Source: Saussurea involucrata
Lineage: Eukaryota > Streptophyta > Magnoliopsida > Asterales > Asteraceae
NCBI GenBank assembly: GCA_033807775.1
Contig: CM066325.1
Location: 22,563,301-22,627,300, forward strand
Direction of reading: 5' to 3'
Length of the DNA stretch: 64,000 bases
A model generated the notes under the pieces. The model made no database searches. It worked only from the letters and a program-made list of their open reading frames with translations, and was not told the DNA's origin. Below are positions 12,327-24,169 of this stretch, one piece after another (positions within the stretch are counted from its first letter, which is position 1; every line of letters begins with the position of its first letter). Position numbers and translations under genes: made by a program.

Positions 12327-14372
12327 CGTAAAACTTCTTGATACACCACGTTTGATGTATAGACTTCACGACGATTAATTCTTTTACACGGTTTCGCCAA
12401 TACCTTCGTAGTTCCTCGTGATATACCTCTAGATAATGCTATTTAAAGTTGGCCATGAGAGAATACAGATTCCGGTAGATAAACTCCTACATTTGGAATC
12501 GTTTGTCCTTGAGCTTTGTTGATTGTCATAGCAAAGCTCAGGCGAACTGGAAACTGTTTTCGCTTTAGCTTAAATGGGAACATGTTGTCTTCGGAGGGAC
12601 ATAAAGGAATTCTTGGCAAAAAGACTCTCTTTCCAGCATGCTGACCAACGGCTATTTCTGCATCGATCACGTTTTGTTGGAAACCTTTGCATATCAATCT
12701 TGTGCCGTAACATAATCCATTAGTAGGGTCGATATTTCGCAATAATATCACCATGCATCCAATTTTGAGTCGAAGACGATGAGGTGGCAAACCATTAACA
12801 GTTAGTGAGTTCAAGAATTCGATTGGATAAAAGTTGTTCCTATCATCTTGAGATTCGTCGAAATTGTAGTAAATCTTTTCTTCTCCGTAGAATCTTTCGA
12901 TCAACTCATCATTAATCTCATCGACATTCTGATTTTTAGTTGACAATATCGCCCTGGAAATGATATAATCTGATGCACCTCCGTTGGTTTGCAAAGATGG
13001 AAATATTGCATCAATCAAAGCATCCTTCGAGTTACCTTGAGCGTCGTATGGAATTGTCATGTCATCAGGTATGCGAATAAATGTCTCATCCACTGTTTCC
13101 TCATCTCCATCACCAACCCGTAAAAGGAACTCTGAAAACCATGGATCAGCCAACGCTCTCATATTGATCGTTAACCGTATCTTTTTAATTGAAGACCAGA
13201 GAGGTGACATCCGTAGACTAGAGTCGACAATTTGTGCTCGGGTACCACGACGCACGACCGGTAACACTTGTCTAAAATCACCTCCCATCACCATTATCTT
13301 TCCACCGAATGGATGTCTATTTCCCATGAGGTCTTGCATTGTTCGATCGAGCGCCTCCACCGCCTGTCTCTTAGCCATTGATGCTTCATCCCAAATGATT
13401 AATCTTGCATCACGAAGTAGTTGGGCCGTTCCGCTCTGTTGTTTGATGTTACATATAGAGTTATTGTCCAAATTTGAGGGGAATCTTGAATCGAGAATGG
13501 GCAGTTCGCCCTCCCGGCATGTTATTAGCTGCAACGCCCGATGAAGCAGTCGCAAGTGCAATTAGGCCACGAGAACGGACCTCAGCAAGCAAAGCTTTGT
13601 ACAAAAACGTCTTTCCAGTTCCACCAGGACCATCTACGAAGAACATACCCGGAGAATCATTCTCAACGTGCCTCATGATCTCATCGAAAGCGGATTTTTG
13701 GTCTGCATTCAGAGAGTATCGTGCTTGCAAGTGTTCATGTTCAACGACAATGGGGTACTCCTCTTGTACCTCACGAAAGCCTCCATCTTGTAAATTGGCA
13801 TTTGTATTCATTGTTGGAAGATCAAAATCATTCAAATCCTTACCCATCGATTGTAGAAAGACCATGATGTCAGTGAGGACCATATCCAGGACTCTTTGAA
13901 CATTGCCATATTGCCGCATGTAATCTTCAGAAAGGGAATCATAGTGGTCATCCCATAACTTGCGAACATCTCCCGGTTCACAGTAGATCAATATTGTCGC
14001 AAATAGCCTTTTAAGAGCACTTGGAAACTGAAACACAGAGGCCTCTGCAAGACATTGGGAAAGATTATCATCATTCTCTATTAACCCTCTCTCTAGAGCT
14101 GCTTTTCGAAATGTTGGGTGTCGTATCCCGTTAACTGTGTAAAGGTCTTCAAATGATGTAGGCCCACTAATATGAGACAAAAGTAGCCGCAAGTAGAACC
14201 GCTCCCCTTCAGATGGATTAGCATAAACTAATCGTCCTCTCATAGGTCGCCTACTTCGAGTATTCCACTGTCGTGATCTTGCATCCCATGTATAGCGTCT
14301 TGTAAAATCTCTATACAAGTAGTTTCTTGCACGAACATCTACTCTGTTCATGTGAAAGAAGGCAGTTAACAT
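12327..14372 (-). pseudogene. Helitron RepHel, C-terminal PIF1-type helicase
   Basis: This encodes the SF1B DNA helicase that unwinds the Helitron strand during rolling-circle transposition. The minus strand reads from MLTAFFHMNRVDVRARNYL, through the Walker A box GPGGTGKTFLYKALL (about 13635-13600), Walker B IIWDEASMAKRQ, MVMGGDFRQVLPVV, LTINMRA and the C-terminal block FAMTINKAQGQTIPN to SVFSHGQL. A one-base shift near 13473 splits it into two frames (14372-13461 and 13561-12443). A stop at 12443 cuts it just before an LSRGISRGT sequence, which continues in frame to about 12327. It is part of the same gene as the Rep segments to its right and cannot make an intact enzyme. Confidence 0.9.
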
Positions 14373-14937
14373 TGTTCTCCTATCTCTCTCTCTCTATCAA
14401 CAACGTCTGTCATTATATCATTATCTGAAAACGTAACAAACTGGTTATTCGGGAGATGAAGTTTCAAAGCCATAACCTTAGGATTGATTTGAGAGAGTCT
14501 AAAACTGAAAATTCTCCATATTGCCTCCGAAGGCGAGACATATCGCGCATCTTGAAACCTTTTTATCTCGTTAATAACAGTCCCATCTCCATCTGGATCG
14601 ACACTGACGACCTGCTTATCATGACCCTTGTAAATATACTTGAATATATATTTTACATATATTATACTGGATCAAGCCTCAACATTGATGTGACAATTGA
14701 ACATCATTAGGAGTTTTGGGTTATACGGGACAACCCATCGATTATCAAGTGAACTTCCTCGAGCATCTACTTGCATTCCGTTATTTCTTCTACGATACAA
14801 AGGGTATGAGTCATTTGCGTGTGTCGTGTTGTCAGTAAATTGCCTAGGGTATCTGAAACGACATCTTCTTGGCTCACCCTCTATACAAGGACTTCCCCAT
14901 TTTAAATGACCACAAGGGCCATGCATCATGTGTTTGG

Positions 14938-15459
14938 TGTGAGATCCCACATCGGCTAGGAGGGGGAACGAAGTCCTCCTTATAAGGGTGGATGGATACC
15001 TTCCTTGCATGAGGCCTTTTGCCTGTCACAGGGTGCGGTCTGGGTGCGTCTCGCGTATGCCTGTGCGGGCAGGAACAAAACCGTGAGTGGTGCCGGCATG
15101 CTGTTATGCAGAGGGTATCCGCAAAGCGGACAATATCGTGTACGGTGGACTGGGGATGTTACAGAATGGTATCAGAGCCGGTCACTGGGTCGATGTGTCA
15201 GCGAGGACGCTGATCCCACTTAGGTGGGTGGATTGTGAGATCCCACATCGGCTAGGAGGGGGAACGAAGTCCTCCTTATAAGGGTGGATGGATACCTTCC
15301 TTGCATGAGGCCTTTTGCCTGTCACAGGGTGCGGTCTGGGTGCGTCTCGCGTATGCCTGTGCGGGCAGGAACAAAACCGTGAGCGGTGCCGGCATGCTGT
15401 TATGCAGAGGGTATCCGCAAAGCAGACAATATTGTGTACGGTGGACTGGGGATGTTACA
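14938..15459 (+). mobile_element. TRIM retrotransposon (522 bp) inside the Helitron gene
   Basis: Two 226-bp direct LTRs (14938-15163 and 15234-15459) start TGTGAGATCCCACATCGG and end GGGGATGTTACA, with about three differences. The internal part is only 70 bp. A tRNA-iMet primer site TGGTATCAGAGC starts at 15167, and a purine-rich tract TAGGTGGGTGGAT precedes the second LTR. The 5-bp target duplication TTTGG is perfect (14933-14937 and 15460-15464). It encodes nothing and must have moved in trans. The host frame reads LVAK on one side and HMMHGPCG on the other, so the empty site is clear. Confidence 0.95.
15167..15178 (+). other. TRIM primer binding site, tRNA-iMet
   Basis: TGGTATCAGAGC lies three bases inside the left TRIM LTR and is a perfect initiator-tRNA primer match. 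Confidence 0.9.
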
Positions 15460-16234
15460 TTTGGCGACCAAGCGGTGTAGTTGGAGATGCTTTGTAGGAT
15501 CTGGAATTTCTGCACAAACGATTCTATCGTAGTCGTCTGGATTGGTAAGCTTATGTCTAGGCTCCATTATTAACAGAAAATAGGCGTGTGGTAATCCACG
15601 CTTTTGGAACTCCACAACATAAACATATGTCGCGACTCTGCCTAGAATATGCTTCTTGAAAAGTTGTTCCTTGAGATCCTCTAATTTGGCACGAAACACT
15701 CTAGCAACAAGATCCGGCCGATCGTGTGAGGTCTGACCGGTCAATAACTCATCAACGATTTTAGGCCAACTTAGATTGCATGTCACCTTGAGAAATATAT
15801 CAGGTTTCCCGTCAACTTGAACCAAACTCATGGCATCCAAAAACCATCGCCGCATGTCACGTGGCCCTCCAATGAAAGTTGCAGGCAATACAACCCGTTG
15901 TCCAATTCTGCTTGGTTAAACCTCACCCGCGTGGACGCAATCTATAACACCTTGGTATAAATCTGGTCTTATCCTCATTTGGTTTCTTTGAATAAAATCC
16001 AATCGGCAAGTCTCGATCTTGATATAAGTATCTACGACGAACTGTTGGAATAATCTCCCACCTAAAAGAAGGTCATTCTCATCGGGTCGAATTTGGAACT
16101 TGTAGCAATAGTATTCTCGTATAGTTACAAGCTTCCTCCTTCTTTGATCGTTAGCCTTTGCGTAGTTTTGATATTGAAAAATTATAAACCAACGATATTA
16201 ATAGGTAATGTAATTTTCTACCTTTATCATAAAG

Positions 16235-17446
16235 TTAAAAGTTTAAGACATTAGCATGCATACCGTCTTCATTGTCGTCAATGTTTTCTTCTTCATCAAC
16301 AGTTTCACTGATAGATACTCCATGTCTTGGTATTTTGCAATGCCATCCAGGCTCACCATTAGGAAAGAACAATGGGTAACCCAACGGATCATAACAAGCG
16401 AATGTTGATTGGATTCTTTGGCTATAGTCAGATCTGCCGTAGACAATAATACTTCTCTCGTATGCGGTGATGTTGTCATTTCCTTCAACCCAAATCCCAG
16501 CCACCTGTAGAATGGTAGAATTGAGTGGTGTGTATAATATGTATGTGAATTATGCGTAGGGTACATTTTATTTTTATCAAACCTCAGATGTGGTCGACCG
16601 GTTGTATACCCTCTGGTCTAGGTCGATTGATGCGTTCAAAGTGACTCTATAATTGTCGAGAGGTCCTAGCTCAGCAAGGCTTCGAAATGTTATTGCATAC
16701 GGGTTCGTAGCTAGAACACGTGTCAGTATTTCAACAATGTTTCTATCAAGATTTGGCCATTGGAGTCTATGTGAAAACTCTTGATCATCATAAAAATATA
16801 ACTGTAAGTACCTAGGTTGTCCATGCCTTGGAACTAACTGATCAATTCTATGATATATCGCTCCGTGTGCACGGAATGTATACACTCCGGATGTCATATT
16901 GGCCGTTGAACTATCCAATGTCACACCCATTGATGTGAAGGAAAAGTTAGTGTTGTATGCACGTATGTTGTGCCTGAAGATTTTCCCCAATTGAGATTGG
17001 GATGTGAAGAGTGCGTATAACTCTCCAGGAATTGGTGAGTACGCCAATTGTATCTTCCCACTCATGCAACAAAAGCCATCAGATTCGAAAACCAACCGTT
17101 TTGCTCCACAGTGAACGCATGGATTCTGTTCCGGTAAAAGACGATGTTCTGTAGGGATACCATCATAAACAAAATCGAATTGGTCCTGGCGAAGGATGTC
17201 ATCATTGATCGATGATACGGTAGCGACATTTGTTATAAGTGGTGTAGATCGACTACTTCCTTCACCATTAGCTATTCTTCTCATTGTAAGTGGTGTAGAT
17301 CGACTACTTCCTTCACCATTAGCCATTCTTCTCATTTTTATCTTCTCCTTATTTCGTGCATAATATTCTCTATGGTATGCATTGTGTTTTTCTGCAACAA
17401 TAAGTGTAATGGCATATACATTATGAATGATGAAATCATCATACAC
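16235..17446 (-). pseudogene. Helitron RepHel, N-terminal region, two exons
   Basis: The minus strand 17446-16577 contains the zinc-binding-like part (PCVHCGAKRLVFESDGFCC) and the Helitron N-terminal domain (VYTFRAHGAIYHRIDQLVP, GQPRYLQLYFYD, NYRVTLNASIDLDQRVYNR). A short AT-rich intron with GT...AG borders (about 16580-16506) separates it from the exon IWVEGNDNITAYERSIIVYG (16504-16235). A further intron-like gap runs to about 16190. The start is uncertain, because the upstream frame shows duplicated GEGSSRSTPL segments instead of a clear N-terminus. Confidence 0.8.
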
Positions 17447-18183
17447 ATGTACAATACTTTTTCTTTACTATATAAATGGGTCAAGCCTGAAGATCCTTCT
17501 CGCGTTCCTTCTCGACCGTCGACATTTTGCATTTCGATGGTATGAATGGTAGTTGTTAAGGGTTGAGAGCTTCCTTGCGTGCTAACACCGGTTATCATAT
17601 TTTTTCTGTCCTTGCATTGTTGATAATAATTTCTATTATCAATCATCTTTATTTTAGGAATGGGTAATGCATTTACAGGGCTTCTCTCGGTACTCAACTG
17701 GTTACGAAGTTGATGGTGAGATGTTGCCATCTCACGGTTGTTTCTTGGTACAACATGAACCATGTTTGTTATATTCTCTGTACATAAGGCCATTTAATAT
17801 GTTATAGTATTGTTGGCATAATTTGATAAAGTAATTATTCTTTGATTTAGAATTTTACCCAATGAAACCCTTTCTGAAGGTCCAGCAATCATCTGAGCCG
17901 TCTCCACTTCAGTGATATTTCTTATAAGTGGTGTAGATCGACTACTTCCTTCACCATCACCTATTCTTCTCAGTGTTATCATATCATTGTGTCGTGCATA
18001 GTATTCTATATTATATGCTTTTTGTATTTTTTTAGCAACAACAATTGTAATGCCATATACATTATGAACGATAAGATCATCATAAATATGTAAAATGTTT
18101 GTTTGTTTATTATAAATGCTATACATACCTTTTTGTGAATCTACATCAATTTGGGAGACATCATTTTCCACTCCGTTTGTCAT
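17230..18183 (-). pseudogene. Helitron upstream frames with duplicated GEGSSRSTPL segments
   Basis: Two small frames (17793-17338 and 18183-17794) precede RepHel. DNA encoding RR(I/M)(A/G)(N/D)GEGSSRSTPL occurs three times: adjacent at about 17325-17285 and 17275-17235, and again near 17970-17930. Around the first and third copies there is also matching sequence for HIYDDLIVHNVYGIT / MYDDFIIHNVYAIT. A roughly 650-bp duplication of the RepHel 5' end is the simplest reading. No separate function is recognised. Confidence 0.6.
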
Positions 18184-19749
18184 ATTTTGTCAACTATACG
18201 ATCGTGTTTTGTAAGTTGATTTTCTTCTGCGACAATAATATATAATGCAAGATCAGCTTTAACTTAATCACCGATATACCAAGATATATGATATTCATTA
18301 TCAATTTACACAAGTGTTGTATCATATATAAAGTTACTCCATGTTGTATGCATCTATGTAGTATACATATACTATACTATATAAGATATAATATGTAATT
18401 AGAATGCATGATATTAACTTTATTTCATACATCATATTCATAGGTAAATGTTAGAAAACAATTATTATCGTTTGGTAATATGTAAGAGTACCCACAAAGA
18501 AGTAAGCACCATATGGGTTCCTTTAATGAATGTGTCTGTTGTTGATTTTCATAAAAAAAATTGTTTGTGGTATGCAGTCAACACAATATTTTTTTTATTA
18601 GATTTGTGTTGAATGTGTCGATATACTTGTTATATTTCTACTGTTGAGTTATTTTGGTGAGTGTGTTTGATTTTGTTGATGTGTTTGTGGATGTTGTTGA
18701 TTTGCATATTAGTTATGTGTACATTGTGGTTGCGCTTTACATCCATCCGATTTAGGTGTGCAAGGTTATCAATGTAGAACTTTCAATGGGTTCACATCCC
18801 CAGGCTGTTGGAAATTGCTAATAGTTAAAACACCGATTATTCAATCGTTCAAAAGACAAAACTGAAATGTAAAATTGAAATATAAATATTATCAAGGTTT
18901 AAGAGACATTGAATAAATAAAAATACATAATCAGAACATTTAGAAAGTAACCCTAAAATCTATAAACAACCAAAAAAACATAATAGCGACGCCTAAATGT
19001 TGTTTGGCCGACTGTCTTTATAGATCCATAAGATTAATGTTCTCCGCTTCCGACATACGTGGTTGAAACACGACAGTTGTTAGTTCCGTAGAACAAAAAA
19101 AAATCTCTGAAATAAATGTAAATTATGACTCAAATTAGTGGAGTAATCTTGTTGATAAGATTGTAATTGTATAAAAACAATTAAAATTGGAGCATTTTTG
19201 CAAATGACTTCATTTGCTTGAAGTGGGTTATTATTTTTGTTTGTTCGTGTGAAAGTTCGCTTGTAATTGCTCATATCAATGTCACATTTCCAATGGATCA
19301 TTTTGGTATTACAGCTTTAAGTTTAACTGACCATGTGCTGCGATGATGCAGCGGATACGTAGTTAACTGAAATGGTAAATCTTGATCTTGTCGTCATTTT
19401 ATTAATTTACTAAGAATAATTTTTTTCCATGATATGTCATTAATAACATGTACTGTAACATCTCGATTTTTGTATAAAGTGTTAAGATGGGTTTTATTGA
19501 TAAACTTATGATTTATTATGTGATAGATTAATTTTAAAGTTTAACCTCGAATAAGTTACGTTATTTGTTTTACGGAGTTATAAGTTAAGGGGTAAACTTT
19601 ATTTTTAATTTATATGTTGGAGGGTATATTTTGCCAATCCTTAGATGTGTGGGGTCTGTTTGGTGAGATTGGTGAAACTTAATCCACCCACCGCCTTATT
19701 CTAACTAAAAGAGATAAGATAGAGGAGATATTTCATTTTTGTATCTTGG

Positions 19750-19797
19750 TGTGTGTGTGTGTGTGTTTTTGTACGGCAAAAAAAGAGAGAGAGAGAG
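19750..19797. repeat. GT and GA microsatellites
   Basis: A (GT) run at about 19750-19766 is followed by AAAAAAGAGAGAGAGAGAG at about 19780-19797, inside the outer LTR near its probable transcribed part. Confidence 0.85.
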
Positions 19798-20085
19798 AAC
19801 CGTAAGAGAAAGAAGGAGAAGAAGAGAATAGATTCAGCAGGAGGAATTGAGAATTTCAGTGTTGAAAACAAAGGTATATCTTCTTTTAAATTGCCTCCTT
19901 TTATGTTTATAAAGTTTTCTAATGGTTTAGAAATGGGTCTTGATGATTTTGGAAGGATATGAGAAATCTGAGTAAATGATTATGTTCTGTTAATAGTCTT
20001 AAGCATATCTGCATATTTACAGAATTATTCATGGCTTAAAACTATAAATTTTTGGGTTGAATATGATTTCAGTTAGTTGAGATAG

Positions 20086-20345
20086 TTATGAATGTCGCAG
20101 TAGTAAGTTGCGATAGTTATGATAGATTGCGATAAGTATGAATGTCGCAACCTTGGGTTGCGACAAGTAGGTTGTATCGCAACAGTTGGTTGCGATGAGA
20201 TGTGTATCGCAACAAGATGGTTGCGATAAGATGCTTGTCGCAACAGTTGGTTGCGATAAGATGAGGATGTCGCAACAGTGGGCTGCGACAAGTACTGTGT
20301 GTTGCGACAAGGGTTATCGCAACTAGTGGGTTGCGATAAGTGTCG
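20086..20345. repeat. Array of about six GTTGCGA...TCGCAAC hairpin units
   Basis: Units of the form GTTGCGA, 12-16 variable bases, TCGCAAC follow each other with 4-6 bp between them. Each can fold into a 7-bp stem hairpin; the loops vary while the stems are kept. No long host frame runs through it on the plus strand. Confidence 0.85.
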
Positions 20346-20707
20346 TGAATTTTGGATATTTTAGGATTCTTAGTCTTTAAGGGTCATGTACAATAGATTA
20401 ATACCAGTACAATATGTATTTAGGTATTTCAGATACTTGTGAAGTTGGTGACGGAAATCCTTACAGCTTTAAGAAGTAAAGTAAGAGTGACGCTACTGCT
20501 GTCAGGTGAGTTCATTCTTACCTTACCTTTTTATAACGTATTTAAATTACGGTAAGGTACATTTTATAAAGATATATTTCCTGAAGGAATTTGGATGGAC
20601 GATTATATGAGTTTTAACTAATTGTTCTAACGGACAATTATGTATATATATTTATATCAAGGACCCGTGAGTGGTGATATTAATTGTTAGACTTATGTTA
20701 TGAGAAA

Positions 20708-20850
20708 TGTGATTTAAATATGATTTACTCATACTGAATGCTATGAGGAATCTATGTGATATTAAATACGATTTGCTCATACTGAATGCTATGAGGAATC
20801 TATGTGATATTAAATATGATTTGCTCATACTGAATGCTATGAGGAATCCA
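20708..20850. repeat. 48-bp tandem repeat, three copies
   Basis: ATACTGAATGCTATGAGG begins at 20731, 20779 and 20827, giving a 48-bp period with a few substitutions. It is part of the outer LTR. Confidence 0.9.
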
Positions 20851-20924
20851 TATTAAGCAATAACCTGCATGAGTACAAATAAGTGTAATGGATCCATAGG
20901 CACTAGTATTTTGTAATCACATGG

Positions 20925-21270
20925 AATAGGTGTGGCGCTAATCGTAATTCCAGTGTGTGAGAAATCGTGGAATAGGCGTGGATTAATCGTAATTCCCGAT
21001 TTCTAAGGAAGAGAAGGGATTGGCATGTGTAATTGTAATCTCTACTTCCTTTCCAAGAAATGGACATGTGTAATTATGATTTCTTGGATATGTGATAAAC
21101 GTGGAATAGGCGTGGACTAATCGTAATCCCCGTTTAGGTGAAATGAGGAATAGGCGTGGATTAATCGTAATTCCTATTTCATATTGACGAGAAATCGTGG
21201 GATAGGCGTGGACTAATCGTAATTCCCAATTTCTAAGGAATGAAAGAGATAGGCATGGCTTAATTGTAAT
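20925..21270. repeat. Degenerate palindromic repeats GGAATAGGCGTGG...GTAATTCC
   Basis: About seven units of about 30 bp recur at 40-70 bp spacing. Each begins GGAATAGG(C/T)GTGG and ends TAATCGTAATTCC, with GGAAT/ATTCC as complementary ends. The last unit is split by solo LTR B at 21272. Confidence 0.75.
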
Positions 21271-21699
21271 CTGTAATACCCCGGATAAGTTCGTTAGTTA
21301 AAATCTCCTTTCCGTTAAATAAAGTTAACTTTAAAGTTAGATGTTTAGGGTATGTTTGGATAAATTATAAGTTTAGGGGTGTTTGGGTCATTATTGAGAA
21401 GTTCAAGGTCTATATGGTAAGTATGGATAGATATTATCCCTTAAGCTATATCCAGATATTTTCATTTACAACAATTATCCAGATTTCAGTAGGTGTTGTG
21501 TGTGTGTGTGTTGAGAGAGCAAGAAGGAGAAAAGAAGAAAGCTAGGGTTAAGGCTTCAATTGGATTGCTTGGAAACGATTTAAGGTATGTTCCCTGTGTA
21601 TTTTGTGTTGGTAATTGCTAGTAAGTAGTTCCTATTGGAGTAGAAACATCCCAAACACTTCTGTTAATGATTCAGTCGATTTCTGGGTGAAAATGGGAT

Positions 21700-21960
21700 A
21701 AACAGTCAGAGGTGTCCGGATAATATGAAGGTATCCGGGTAGTTTCTTGGGTGGTGTCCGGGTAGATTATTGATAGTGTCCGGATGATTTGTTTGAGAGT
21801 TTCCGGGTGATTTAGAGTCCGGATGGCATCCGGATTCCTCGTGTTGTCCGGATTAGTCGTGCTGTCCGGATTACTGAGGTTGTCCGGAAAAGTCTTGTTG
21901 TCCGGAAAAGTGGTGTTGTCCGGGTTGTTTGGGTTGTCCGGATAACTTGGCTGTTTGGGT
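21700..21960 (+). repeat. TCCGG(A/G)TAA motif cluster in LTR B
   Basis: More than ten copies of GTCCGG(A/G)T or TCCGGGTA occur, often as TTGTCCGGA. The same motif occurs in LTR A and in Harbinger-like elements of this window. Confidence 0.75.
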
Positions 21961-22320
21961 AATTTTGAGGATAAAAGTTATGTAGATGTATCTAGAGTCC
22001 ATAACCTGCTAGTAAGTCTTATACATAAGTTGGTAAGGAGATATTTGTATGTAAATGGTTTCAGATTCTGAGGTATTTGGATAAAGGAACGGATAGCTCG
22101 GAGAAAGGTTTGGAAGCATATTGCAAGCATTCAGGTGAGTTTTGCTTTAAACGTTTTCAACTGGAATACATATATGTGTTTATATATGTATGTGAGTATG
22201 TGTATATATATATGAGATGATTATGTGGTAGGAATATGTTTATGTGTATATAAATGACAATATGATGTAATGAGGTATATATTGTATTTATATAAGCTTT
22301 GCACTACACGAGTGCACTTG

Positions 22321-22410
22321 TTGCCGGGTTCCGGTGAGCGGACCGGTGTGTTGCCGGGTTCCGGTGAGCGGACCGGTGTATTGTCGGGTTCCGGTGTGCG
22401 GACCGGTGAT
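22321..22410. repeat. Three 30-bp tandem units
   Basis: TTGCCGGGTTCCGGTGAGCG followed by GACCGGTGTG is repeated exactly at 22321 and 22351, and with three changes or so at 22381. Confidence 0.95.
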
Positions 22411-22900
22411 GTGTCGTAGTTGTTGTACGGCGTTGATTTATTAGTTGGCTTGCTACCAACTAATATGGCCATTTGTGGAGGAATAAGGTGGATGAGATGT
22501 ACACGATGCACGAGTCTAGATTGGTATTTAAATACGTGTGGTATGTTTATAGTTTACGAAAGAATTATCAAAGGTTTATCTAAACTATTTTAATACAAAG
22601 GATTTACATAAAAGGTTTATAATGATTTTGGAAAGGACCGGGATTAACTCAATAGACCCGTTTGGTCTAACCCTCATTTTGTTTTCAAAAATATGTTTTC
22701 CAGGTTAAGGATCGACAAAGGAAAGGATTAAGTGTAAGGAGCATTTGATGGGCGCTGCTTAGGAAGCTTAATGTATTTTGTAGTTTCGAGACCGAAGGGA
22801 CCGTTTGTGGTTTATTTTGTATCTTTTATTATGAATGTAATGAAGTTATGCAATGTATGTTATTTGTTGTATGTTTGGGAAACCGGGTCGTTACATAATC

Positions 22901-23652
22901 TCTACTTTCTTTCCAAGAAATGTACATGTGTAATTGTGATTTCTTGGATATGAGCATTGATCTAGAATCCGTGGAGATTCGTAGTGGGCTCTTGAATGTG
23001 ATATCATGACTGACTTAGTGTTAGTCATATTCATATTCCCGTTGACTAGAAATCAATGAATAGGCAATATAGAATTGCTATTCATGTTGATTAATTGAAT
23101 ATGCAAAGTAGAATTGTTATTCATGTCTATATGAGAGAATAGGCAAAGTATAGTTGCTATTCGTATTTGAGATGTGGAAACATGAATTAGACGAAGTGTA
23201 AGTGTTGTTATTCATGTGTTTTCGACGGATTAGAAATAGACAATATATAAGTGCTATTTCTGCTTCTATTCCAAGGAGAAGGTATGGTGATTGAATGTAA
23301 GTCTTTAGGCTTGATCGATAAACTAGAATCTGTGATGATTCGTAGTAGGCTATTGAATATGGTGTTATGACTTTTGAATGATAGTCATACTCATAGGATT
23401 GAGTATGATTATGTTATTATGAGATGAGTACGAGTATGGTAAGAACGAGTGTAAGTCACGTTTGATAAACCTTGTTTACATTGATTTAAAAGTATTATTT
23501 TGAAACTGAATGTTCTCACTAGGCGTTAGCCTAATCGTTTCAAATTATATTTCTTACCAGATATGAGCAGGGAAGTAATGGGATGAGTGAAGAGTTTATG
23601 GAGACGACAAGTTTGATGTAAATTGACTTTAGTCACTATTTTCACTTGTTAA
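22901..23652 (+). repeat. Outer-LTR segment with GAATAGGCAAAGTAGAATT repeats
   Basis: There is no gene. Units around GAATAGGCAAAGTA(G/T)A(A/G)TTG(C/T)TATTC recur four or five times at about 23060-23280, another short near-palindromic unit set in the outer LTR. Confidence 0.6.
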
Positions 23653-24169
23653 TGTAACAACCGGTTCTTTTGTAGAAAATATGAAAGTTTAGTGTCATTT
23701 GTCTAAAGAATGGAAGTATACTTGGAGGACCAAAATGGAAATTTGAGATAGAGTATTTAAGGGCACAACTCCCTAGGGTTAGCTGATTTTCAGCTATTCT
23801 TGGTGGTGTTGGCGGCTAGGGAAGAAAAGAGAAAGAGAAAGGGGTTTTTGGGAGAAAGAAATCAAAAGAGAGAAGAAATCAACAAGGTAATCCTTTCTAA
23901 ATTCGTGTTCCTTGTTGTTGTAGTATTCCTTTCTTAATTAGTCTAGATTCTTAAGTCTGAATGTGGAGATTCAATGAGCTTTCACTCACTTTTCCTTAAA
24001 AATGTGTTTTATGGGTTTTTGTCTTAATAAACCGATTTAAGGGGTTGAAAATGGATTAAGTGAGTATTTGAGGATGGGTGGATGAACCCTTGTATATATA
24101 TAATCGACTTAATGGCAAAAATCGAAGTATAAATCAGTTTTAGACTTGTTAAGTTCGAACAGCCGCGTT

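Larger units (their letters stand above)
14380..16190 (-). pseudogene. Helitron RepHel, Rep (HUH) region, interrupted by TRIM
   Basis: This is the rolling-circle endonuclease part. From 16190 it reads REYYCYKFQIRPDENDLLLGG, then after an in-frame stop near 15918 RRWFLDAMSLVQVDGKPD, the HUH-box region KRGLPHAYFLLIM, and LHRLVAK. The TRIM element (14938-15459) lies exactly here. Translation resumes HMMHGPCGHLKWG to NCHINVEA, another stop (14672), and then KYIFKYIYKGHDKQVV. In the HUH box the second histidine is tyrosine (codon at 15582-15580), where the family has HAH. The protein is therefore broken by two stops, an insertion and loss of a metal ligand. Confidence 0.85.
11963..19453 (-). mobile_element. 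Autonomous-type Helitron, decayed
   Basis: The minus-strand 3' terminus at 11963 shows a short GC stem, then GACTAG followed by host T. Upstream on the minus strand lies a RepHel gene (17446-12327). The 5' TC end is not found before the LTR nest at 19454. A good candidate is A|TCTATACTACTTAATG at 43347, on the far side of the nest. If correct, the Helitron was 8-9 kb before insertions. From 18184 to 19453 no gene is visible; 18720-18960 is related to 40590-40990. No RPA-like gene was recognised. Confidence 0.7.
21272..22895 (+). mobile_element. Solo LTR, family B (1624 bp)
   Basis: It starts TGTAATACCCCGG and ends CGGGTCGTTACA. The perfect target duplication TAATC lies at 21267-21271 and 22896-22900. 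The host repeat resumes on the far side (TAATCTCTACTTTC...). There is no internal region. It contains a CCGG motif cluster and three 30-bp tandem units. Confidence 0.9.

Noticed and set aside
13059..13899. Plus-strand frames 13059-13544 and 13474-13899
   Set aside because: Antisense shadows of the helicase gene.
14938..15163. Cassandra-type 5S rRNA-bearing TRIM
   Set aside because: No 5S rRNA-like promoter or body was recognised in the LTR.
20073..20310. Minus-strand frames of about 70 residues through the hairpin array
   Set aside because: Repetitive translation of the palindromic repeat; no coding signature.
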